From Fonsecaea monophora (taxonomy: Eukaryota; Ascomycota; Eurotiomycetes; Chaetothyriales; Herpotrichiellaceae): a DNA stretch of 64,000 nt. How positions within the stretch are numbered: position 1 is the first letter of the stretch; every line of letters starts with the position of its first letter. The notes beneath the pieces are model-generated. The model saw only the letters and a list, made by a program, of their open reading frames with translations, made no database searches and was not told the DNA's origin. Location: NCBI RefSeq assembly GCF_001642475.1, contig NW_019173970.1, positions 186,001 to 250,000 of the forward strand, given 5' to 3'. The position numbers and the translations under genes were made by a program. This document shows positions 55,550 through 64,000 of this stretch, one piece after another.

Positions 55550-57533
55550 ATGATGTTCCTCAAATCTGTCAAGGGTCGAGCCCTCTACCGGATAATGAGC
55601 TTGTGTTGCTCACTGGTAAGTATTTCGCACCCTGAGACTCGTCGACTCATGCTTAGAGAAAAAAACAGTCCTTCTGCATGTACGGCTACGATGCTGGCGT
55701 CCTCGGCGGCGTCCAGACCACAGAACCTTTCCTTGACGCCATGGGCCATCCCACGGGTACATATGTCATCCCCATGATTGCATCCTCCTACACACTGGCA
55801 GCCGCAGTATGCTCGCTCGCAGTCACCGTGCTCGGTATGCCTCTGGGACGACGAGGCTGTATCCTGGCGGGCGACGCTCTCGTCATTATCGGAGCCAGCA
55901 TCCAAGCCTCTGCTTGGTCGGTAGCTCAGATCATCGTCGGCCGTGTTCTTTGCGGGTTTGGCATCGGCTTCATCTCTTGCAGCGTTCCCACCTACGTGGC
56001 CGAGATGAGTATCACATCTAAAGAACGAGGACCCGAGGTGGGCGTGCAGTGCGCCTGGTTGATCTCCGGCGTCGCCCTGGCGTACTGGGTGACACTGGGA
56101 TTCACACGGATGACGAACCAGGTCTCGTGGCGGTTCCCTATCGCCTTCCAAGCCTTCTTCGCCGTGGTGTCCATCATCGGCATGTTCTTCCTGCCCGACA
56201 CCCCCAGATGGTACTACGCCAAAGGGCGCATCGCAGAAGGCGACAGCATTTTGATGCGGCTGCACGACCGCCCGCTGGAAGATCCCGCTGTCCAAGCCAT
56301 GCGTGACGAGATCTTGGCCTCGATCAAACTCGAAGAGGAAGACGAGCATACATTCAACCTCCTGGATCTCCTTTGGGATCGAAGCGATATCCGCGCCGGT
56401 CGCCGGATCAGGATCTCCTTCTTGATCCTGTCCATCCAGCAAATGATGGGTTTGTTTTATTCCCCCTCTCGGTATTTCACAGTGGACTTTTATCTTTCTT
56501 CTTTGCTAACCAAGGAAATGCACAAAATAGGCATCAACCTGTCCGTCTACTACTCCACCGTCATCTTCTCCCAAGTCGGCCTGTCGCCTTTCCTCGCCCA
56601 ACTGCTCGCCGCGGTGATGAACACCGGCTTCGCCCTGGGGACGTACCCGCTCCCCTTCACGATCGAACGCTTCGGCCGCCGCCCCATCCTGATATGGTCG
56701 GCCGTCGTCTTGACATTCTGCATGCTCGTGTTTGTGATCATGATCGGCCTGCCACATCCGACCCTGGCGACGCAGTGGACGGCCGTGGCGTTTGTGATTA
56801 TCTACAACTTCGTGTTTGGCTACGGCTGGATCGGCGTGCCGTGGTTGTATGGACCTGAGGTGAGTTTTTTTTTTGTCGTGGAACGTGTCACACGTCTGCT
56901 GGACCTTGACTCCTCATCTCCGCGGGAGAGAGAGAGAGAGAGAGAGGGAAAAACCCCTTTGCGAAATTGACATTGACTGACCTTGGCGCCTCGCTGGATG
57001 TTTTGTGACAGATTGCACCGCTCAAACTTCGCCACCTCGGCGGCGCGGCTGGCGCGTTCGGCGAGTGGCTGTTCAGCTTCATCACCGTCTTCGCCGGGGG
57101 GATCGCGCTCCAAAATGTCGGGTGGAAGATTTGGATCTGGATGCTCTTGTCGTGCGCGGTCGCCGTGCCGTTTGTGTACTTTATGTGTCCCGAGGTATGT
57201 GTCTTATCGCTATCGCACTATCCGTTTGCCTCCCACCTTGTGTGTCTGTGTCTGTGTCTTGTGTCTGCTGTGTCTATTCTATTTTCTATCCACGATACAA
57301 GTCTCCCACAACAAATTTACTCTTTTTTTTTGGTTTTCTTTCTGACCTCGCCGGGTTATCAATCTACACAGACGACGGGCAAGACGCTCGAAGAGATCGA
57401 CCTGATCTTCGCGAAACCCGAAGTGCGCGACTCGGCGCTCGCGGCGCGCACCATCCACGACCATCACCACGACACCATGGCGGTGCGGGAAAAGGAGCAG
57501 GTGATAGAGTATGAAGAGAAGGAGGGCGTTTGA
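55550..57533 (+). CDS. MFS sugar porter 1
   Basis: Proton-coupled or facilitative sugar transporter (SP family). Exons 55550-55615, 55669-56449, 56531-56859, 57012-57194 and 57372-57533 give 506 residues with twelve spans. Family marks are YGYDAGVLGGVQTTEPF (span 1), GRRGC loop, GRVLCGFGIGFISCSVPTYVAEMS (span 4), PDTPRWYYAKGR after span 6, IQQMMGINLSVYYSTVIF (span 7), ERFGRRP loop, WLYGPEIAPLKLR (span 10 PE motif) and PETTGKTLEEID after span 12. The C-terminal tail is His/Glu-rich. Introns 3 and 4 are long (152 and 177 bp) and carry GA and TGTGTC repeats. A second ATG at 55553 is equally possible as start. Substrate unknown. Confidence 0.92.
56925..56947. repeat. GA microsatellite in intron 3 of sugar porter 1
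   Basis: (GA)n tract inside the intron at 56860-57011. Confidence 0.85.
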
Positions 57534-58461
57534 AGAAAACATCATGGGACCGGGGGGGGCAGAAACTCGGCACGACGAAAGGCGAGCCAAAAGGAATGTT
57601 TCACGGCGATGGATTTCCCCCGGTCGGTGGTCTGTAGGTGATAAGGTCATGAGTTTCAAGACGGGAGAGGCGAACAAAGCAAGCAAAGGAAAGGAAGACG
57701 GCAAAGGCGAATTGAGGGAATGAGCAGTGACAAATGATAGAGAATAGATTTACAGAGTCGAAATGAACAAACAAGGCAAAAAAAAAAGTCAAATGTTCAA
57801 GGATTGTGAAACCATGGCGAGCGACCATGGCGATTGACATACCTCATTACCTCACGCCTCACACCTCGTCCCTTGTACTATATATCGCCTATACCTCGGT
57901 TATACATGTATATGGACACATAGAATCCGGTATCTGTCCGAGCTGTTCGTTGGCTTGGGGTGGCCTGGCACGTCGTCCTGGTTTCCTGTCTTTGATACCC
58001 AAGGATAGGGCCCTAGCTATACCTACATACTTACTCTCCCTGTATCTCTACTCATCTATTTATCTACTCATCTTACCTCGTAGACGAGGTATAGACGTAT
58101 CATCCAAATCGATATACCGTATATATACGCGACCACCGCTCTCTCGAGCCCCCTACTTTGTCCCACTCGACGAAAGACACAGACTTATGGAAGAGGATCG
58201 CAGAAGTGAGACTACACCACTCTTCCCCTGACCGTGTTGCGTGGAAATGATGATATGAACTCGGTACTTTCCTTGCAGCTCTATGTAGTAACCACTCAAC
58301 GCCGCGCTCCAAAGAAGACATACAAAATGTGATGGTGAAATCTCCAACCGACTCATGCACTTGATTCCAGATACCATTACCTCTCTTCTCCCCTGCAACT
58401 CTTTCCCGTGGTCTCGATCCTCCTCCCCCCCTTCCTTTTCCCCGATTCAAGCCAGACCAGG
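57534..58461. other. Convergent intergenic region
   Basis: 928 bp between the sugar porter and the lysozyme-like gene. A/T-rich with short TATA and CTA repeats near 57880-58130. No gene is seen. Confidence 0.5.
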
Positions 58462-60186
58462 CTACGTGGATTTGCCGCCACTGATCCAGCCATCTACAGC
58501 CACGAAAAAGTTAGTGAGAAAACAAAAAAGGACCAAGTCCCTCGTGCAATATTTCCCAACGCAGGCCCGACAACAAGGAACAACCACTTACGTGTACGGT
58601 TTGCCACGTCGCAGACATAATCCGGCGTGCCAACACTTGCAGGGTCGCCCAGATCGCCGCTAGCGGCGATGCTCCCCGAGTTGTACACCCGTAGGGCCTC
58701 ATAGATGTCGCCGTGCTGCTGCGTCAAGCACCCCTGGAGGTGAGTGGCGCCCATTTCGAGCATGCCGACGACATCCTCTAACGTGGGTGCTGTTGTCTAA
58801 ATGAAGCCCGGGAGAAAGAGCGCAAAAGGCGCGGGATCCCGTCAGCTCGGTCATGACGATATCAAACACAGTGTGTTGCATGGGAGACGTCTCCTTCTCC
58901 CAAGGATTTCGGGACAGGTTAGGCGGAAAGAGAAAGCTTACCGATGCAGCCAAACCCTGGCAACCTGAAGTTTGCATAAGTCCTCCCGTTGGCTCGTGGT
59001 CTGCGTCGTAGGTAGTCTATGCCAGCGCGCCACATGGTCAGTCAAAGTCGGACTCGGTTCCCACATATGGTTTCCATGGAAGAAACTTACCTGGACGAAT
59101 AAATTCCCCGTACTTTCTTGCATGATGACACATAACAGGAGATATGACTCGACGCCGGTCTTTTGGCTGACCTCCTGAATTGCCTGGTCAATCTGACGAC
59201 AAAGTCAGCAACGAAGCCCCGAAACACATGTCATGTCCGGCCGCAATCTTCTGAGCGATTCACCCGCTCGTAGATGGAATCATGCCGAGGCTGGTTGTAC
59301 TCACCAAGGACACATATTGCTCCCCCCCATGTTGAGCGTTGGCCTGCACCATGGTGGGCTCGAATGTATGCCACAGATCCTCATAAGAACAAATGTGAGG
59401 ATCGAATTCAGCAGCAAATGCTGATGCCGGGCCGTGCACCTCATAGTAATGCGAATCGATAGGGGCGTGACCGCCGGCCTGAGCGCCACCGCCAGCCTGA
59501 GTGCCACCACTGCCCTGAGGGCCACCGCTGCCCTGAGCTCCTTGGCCACCCTGAGGGCCACCGCCGGCCTGAGTGCCACCACTGGCCGGAGTGCCACCGC
59601 TTCCTGGAGCGCCGTAGCTGCCCTGAGTGCCACCACTGCCCGGAGCGCCACCGCTGGCCGGAGCACCATAGCCACCCTGAGTGCCACCGCCGGCCTGAGC
59701 GCCGTATTCGTCGTCATCGCCGTATTCGTCCTCATCGCCGTAGCCAGCTTCACCGTAGCCACCTTCACCACCTGCACTGCCGTAGCCACCTGCACCGCCG
59801 TAGCCACCTCCACCGCCGTATTCTTCCTCTTCGCCGTATTCTTCTTCTTCGCCGTATTCGTCCTCGTCGCCGTATTCGTCCTCATCACCCTGACCATAGC
59901 CAGTACCACCAATTGGACCAGAAGCGCCAAAACCACCGAGATCGGAAGCGGAGGCGGAAGTGAGATCGATGCCGTTGGGACCGGAGGCACCGGGACCACC
60001 GCCGGGACCACCAACATCAGAAACAGAGGCAGAAGTAAGATCGATACCAGTAGGGCCGGGTGGTCCAGAAGCGGCAGGACCACCGCCAGCACCGCCAAAA
60101 CCACCAGGACCACCAGGATCGGCACTAGGATCAGCAGCCATATCGACAGAAGCAGAAGGAGGAGTAGCCGTAGCCGATTGTGCCAT
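58462..60186 (-). CDS. Lysozyme-fold (SLT/transglycosylase-like) protein with Gly/acidic repeat region
   Basis: Five exons (60186-59305, 59192-59091, 59016-58942, 58796-58592, 58493-58462) give 431 residues. The C-terminal ~165 residues look like the lysozyme superfamily: IDQAIQEVSQKTGVESYLLLCVIMQESTGN with the catalytic-type Glu, GGLMQTSGCQG, MLEMGATHLQGCL and EALRVYNSGS. That family cleaves peptidoglycan or chitin-like polymers. The first ~265 residues are low complexity. Two copies of a GIDLTSASxSDxGG unit (about 45-85) are followed by GDEDEY/GEEEEY hexads, GGYGGAGGYG runs, and SGGTQ/AGGGP repeats. No signal peptide is visible at MAQSATATPPSASVD, odd for a wall hydrolase. A GTGAGT lies just upstream, so a missed 5' exon cannot be excluded, though the sequence before it does not encode a signal either. 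The enzymatic role is inferred. Confidence 0.75.
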
Positions 60187-61223
60187 TGTATGTCAGGACC
60201 AACAACTCACGCGCGGTTGGAGTCTGGTGAAATCGAATATCTGCTGCCTTTGTGAAGAAAACGTTTCCACGCTGCACGGGGAAATTCCATGTCATAAGGG
60301 CGAGCCCTTCTTACCTTTCTTTATATGACATCAAGCGTTATCCCTTTCCAGATACCCGTCTGAAAATAGCGTTCGATCTGGATTCGGACATGGTAATGGC
60401 AAAGTCAGGATCTGAGTATCGGCCCCCCAGCAGTATGTAACCAGATATATATATTTGGGCCAAGCCAGCTCGTAAGCGGGCGCAAGCCGCTTCCTGAGTG
60501 GGACTGGGAGATCTGCTCTGGGTGTGCGTAAGCCGGCGAAAGAGCGCTTGTAAGCAGAAACTGTTGGGCTAGTGTTTGAGTCCACTCACCACCTTGATAC
60601 AGCATACGTTGCGCGCATCCCCAGGAATATAAAGCATGGATAGGTGTAAGGGGCCAGAGTCAAATCACAAGATCGCGGGTCATGTTGGTGTCGTACCTTA
60701 CTGACAATCTGTTTCTTTTGCTATATTCTAATCATCTGGGTCTTTTTGGCGTGGTATCCATCTGTTGTCGTTGTCTTATCATTGGCTGTGCTTGTGTATC
60801 TTGTTGCTGGCTGTCCTTCTGTTGACTTGCAACATACTTACTCGATACCTTTGATGCCGTGGTGACTTTAGAGTTGTCTGGGCAGGAAGACCGAACGACT
60901 CCTAGTGGTCTGGGGAGAGGATGGCGAGCTGATATATCCTAGTTCGATGTCTTGCTGCTTTTTTATGGCCCGTATTCCGGATGGTCCTCGTTCACAGCCG
61001 TGGAGGAGTAAACGGAAACATCCCGCAACCCCGGCAGGTCGAACTAGTTCCGATCTTCAGGAATAGATGGAGGCTAGGATGGTCGCACCTGTACGCGTTG
61101 ATAAAAGGTATTCTGCCTTGATTCCCTCTCTTGCTTGTAGTCCGTGCCCTGTCTTACTATATAGATCCAGCTCGCAGTATATCATGTCCCACGTCTCCCC
61201 AAACCCAGTCGTGCATGCGGTGC
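60187..61223. other. Intergenic region
   Basis: Promoter of the lysozyme-like gene and 3' end of sugar porter 2. ORFs here (60331-60585 minus) lack similarity to known families. Confidence 0.5.
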
Positions 61224-62992
61224 TCATATAACATCATTGACTTCCTCAAGGTTGTACTGGCCCATTTTCCTGGGGGGCACTCGGTGCTGGAACAAATAAT
61301 CAATCTCCTGAAATGTACGGCCTTTCAGCTCAGGTACGTAGAAGTAGCTCCATAAAGTGCCCAAAAGGCAGGCTCCACCAAAGACAAAGCCGACTTTGCC
61401 CTTCAAATTGGCCTTGTCTGGGTTGACCATGTAAGGGACCACAATGTTCATCACCGTGCCAAACACAGCTTGACATGCGGTGGCCAGACCGACCGTCTTC
61501 GCTCGAAGTGAGGGGGTGGAGACCTCACCGAGCAGGGCGAACGCAATGCAGCCGATTGTGATCTGGTAGATAAGAGCATAGACAACTGTGCAGGATGCCT
61601 GGACCCAGCGAGCAGCCGAAGTGTGGACGACGTCGAGAATGCCCATTAACATGAGGACAACAGTCATACCAATCATACCCCAGACGAACAGCTTTCTCCG
61701 ACCCAGAGTGTTGATGGCAGCCCACGAGATCATGACGCCAACCACACCACAGGCCGTGACGCCAACGCCGAGGTTGAAAGCGTCCTTGGTCTGGATACCC
61801 GCAAGCTCGAAGAAGTAGGTCGAGAATCCCAACACAAAGACAATACCAGAGAGGTGTTGGCAAGCAAAGGCACCCACTGAGATGGTGGTGCGCACGAGGT
61901 TGGTGCCACGGAAGCATTGATCCCATCTTGCAGACTTGGTCAACTCGGCGTCCTCCTCGACGGTGCGAATAATCATGGCCAGCTTCGGTGCGACGTCGAC
62001 ATCTTTGCCGTGCAGACGCTCCAGCGCATGGCGAGCATCGTCTATGCGACCACGGCGAACGTAGTACCACGGAGACTCGGGGGCAAATGGGAGTCCGACG
62101 AGAAGAATGGCTGGATAGACCTGTCAGACGTGGGACGTTTGCGGCAAGATAGGGGGATGAGTAATCTTACCAACAAACAACCATTGAATGGCAAAAGGCC
62201 CTCGAAAAGCCCAGCGATCAGGCCTGTCCCCAAATCCTTTGATAACGGCATTGGACAGGAGCTGGCCAATGACAATGGCAAAGTTGATGCCACCGGTGAT
62301 TATACCACGAAGAACGACCGGCGCCACCTCAGAGCAGTAGAGGGGACCGATGGTAAGATAGAACCCAAGGCCAATCCCAAGGATCAACTTGCCGATGAGG
62401 AAAGCTGGTCGGGTGCTCGAGAAGACCTCGCCGAATATCCCCCCAGTGACAAATAGCAGCCCCACGAGGAGCGAGTAACGACGGCCGATGCGGTCGGAGA
62501 TCCATGAGCACATGAAGCCACCAAAAAATTGACCGACGCTGGAGATGCTGTTGAAACCGCTCTGCCAGCTAGCAGGGATCACCGGGTCCCCTTTGTAGAT
62601 GTAGCTGTCCCAAAAGTTAACCTGTGAACGGATCGCAAGAACAAACGTTCTCTAGGCGGGCCACTGCAGGCTTACCCGAATGTATACCGAAACTGGGGCA
62701 CTGAGATCATGGCACCATTGACCTGTGCATCGAATCCCCTGGTCAAAAGTCGGTCAGTCCTTGGACGAGTAGCCACTTGAGGTGCCAATGTCACTTACCA
62801 GCCAATGCAACTGAAGGCAAAAAACACGCACCAGAAGACAACGGTCCTGTGCTTCGAAAGGGCCTCCCAAGCTGAGAGATTGTGTTCTTCTTCAGCGGCT
62901 GCTCGAGCTTGTTCGACCTTTGGAGGGACATGTTCAACGATCGAATCGATAGCCTTGCCATCGTGATGGTCGTCGATATTGACTTTCTCCAT
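61224..62992 (-). CDS. MFS sugar porter 2 (alpha-glucoside permease-like)
   Basis: Exons 62992-62799, 62738-62676, 62604-62171 and 62110-61224 give 525 residues with twelve spans. The N-terminal 50 residues are charged and cytosolic. WGFDAQVNGAMISVPQFR is span 1. SDRIGRRYSLL is the loop 2-3 motif. GKLILGIGLGFYLTIGPLYCSEVAPVVLRG is span 4. PFAPESPWYYVRRGR (PESPWY form) is typical of the maltose/alpha-glucoside symporter branch rather than hexose carriers. Later come CQHLSGIVFVLGF (span 7), NTLGRRKLFVWG, and YVPELKGRTFQEIDYLF after span 12. Acceptors at 62605 and 62111 were chosen because the nearer AGs break the frame. Substrate is inferred from the branch only. Confidence 0.9.
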
Positions 62993-64000
62993 GTTTGGGG
63001 ACTTTGAGGTTCGCCCAGTTGTCAATGAAGATGGTGATGGGTGAGTCCCGAGAGAAGTTGCCACCTTATCGCAGAATGTCCGACCTCAATGGCAGAGGGG
63101 ACCGTGGGCTTTATGTATTGTCTCCATGCTTTGTGAGATCCAGGTTTGGATCACGATGCATGTTCTGGAAGTCCTATCCAACCCCAGATTCATCCTTCAA
63201 GCATTCCCGTGCGCCGTTGAGGTCGATTTCGTGCATCCCGGGATTCCGCAGATGTTCTCATGGGACAAAAAGCTGCCTGCGGAGGGGGAGGCTGGCACCG
63301 GGTTTTGGGTAGCATCGAAGGAGGCGACGGGCACGGCATGATGGTGATGGCTCTACCCCGCTGGACCCGAAGATGATCCTTGTGGCATGACTCGACCCGT
63401 TGGTTGAGACGAATGACAGCTCAGAGGGGTAAAGTGGTGTTGCAATCACACACCCACACAAGCCAGGGTCTGGGGTAGCGGTTGATACTGTGTGTAAAGT
63501 CGACTTGCTTATTGATTGCGCCTTTTCATATGTATTGTGACAGACGTCGTATTATTTCCTCATGCGGTGAGGCAAAAGGGTTTTCGGCTGGTCAAAGCGA
63601 AAGTCAGAGCGCAGCTACGGGCTTCTAGAAGGGCTGGGCGCAGTTACAAACGTGGCCCTTTCCGAGCCTCCCAACCTTCCCAAGGTCTTGGTTAATGGGT
63701 TGGCCTATCACCTATCAAAGCCTATTTAGGTCTCCCCCATCGTCCGGCTTGGGTATCCCTGGTGGATAACTTAGGCATTGCTAGGGCCCGTAGGGGCTTT
63801 TCATCTCCCCGCAACGAAACCAGTTTGCCAGTCCAGCTCAAGCAGCTTCTCCTCCAGCACTCCGCTGACTGGTCTTTATCACTCCCCGGCATTCCGCTCT
63901 TCCAACTTCTCATCCCTCCCTCTCCAGAAACCAGTATCACTTCCCCAGATCTTCAAACCCCAGTTGTCCCGGTGGAGTAGAAAGCTCACTCCTGATATCG
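62993..64000. other. Right-end region without recognised gene
   Basis: 1 kb. The reading frames present are short and unlike known families. An exon of a gene beyond the edge cannot be excluded. Confidence 0.5.

Noticed and set aside
59434..60255. 273-codon plus-strand ORF of Ala/Thr/Ser repeats
   Set aside because: Frame kept open by the minus-strand coding repeats; no promoter or domain sign. The alternative minus frame 59301-60125 is rejected for the same reason.
63762..63980. Short plus-strand ORF at the right edge
   Set aside because: No domain or splice evidence; could be chance.
1..64000. Transposable elements, CRISPR arrays, viral insertions, secondary-metabolite synthases
   Set aside because: No transposase, reverse transcriptase, terminal repeats, array structure, viral protein or large synthase was seen.

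Overview
The window is nuclear DNA of a filamentous ascomycete (Pezizomycotina). The evidence is short GT-AG introns of about 47-177 bp with CTAAC/CTGAC-type branch sites, genes on both strands separated by 0.1-2.8 kb of A/T- and C/T-rich DNA, a class III chitin synthase, Zn2Cys6 regulators and a PDR-type ABC pump. The wealth of MFS carriers, oxidoreductases and amidohydrolases would fit a black-yeast-like member of the Eurotiomycetes (Chaetothyriales), but that placement is inference. I recognise 24 protein genes (one cut by the left edge) and one tRNA gene. Splice sites were assigned by reading frame, homology and GT/AG plus branch signals.

Layout. 0-9 kb: DOM34 (ribosome rescue, partial), a protein with a PCNA-binding motif, a DHA1 drug/polyamine-type MFS carrier, and NPR2 (GATOR1/SEACIT, amino-acid control of TORC1). 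9-15 kb: an MFS carrier and an amidase divergently arranged around one promoter region, then a tRNA-Leu(UAA). 15-25 kb: a PLP-dependent serine/threonine dehydratase-like enzyme, ILV5 (branched-chain amino acid synthesis), and a divergent pair of a Baeyer-Villiger-type monooxygenase and a kinase-like/DUF7064-like fusion. 26-36 kb: a full-length PDR ABC transporter, a BTB protein and a small NAD(P)-binding protein. 36-47 kb: core genes UBC12 (NEDD8 E2), class III chitin synthase, an OPY2-like membrane anchor and PRI1 (primase). 46.7-63 kb: an accessory metabolic block with an amidohydrolase, two Zn2Cys6 regulators in tandem, an SDR, two sugar-porter MFS proteins and a lysozyme-fold protein with a long Gly/acidic repeat region. 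The last 1 kb has no recognisable gene.

The strongest unusual signal is in the tRNA gene at 14977-15147. Besides a normal 19-nt intron after position 37, its T-stem is split by a 68-bp insert that has the donor, branch-like site and acceptor of a spliceosomal mRNA intron. Removing both inserts leaves a perfect 84-nt tRNA-Leu(UAA). No transposon, CRISPR array or rRNA gene was seen.
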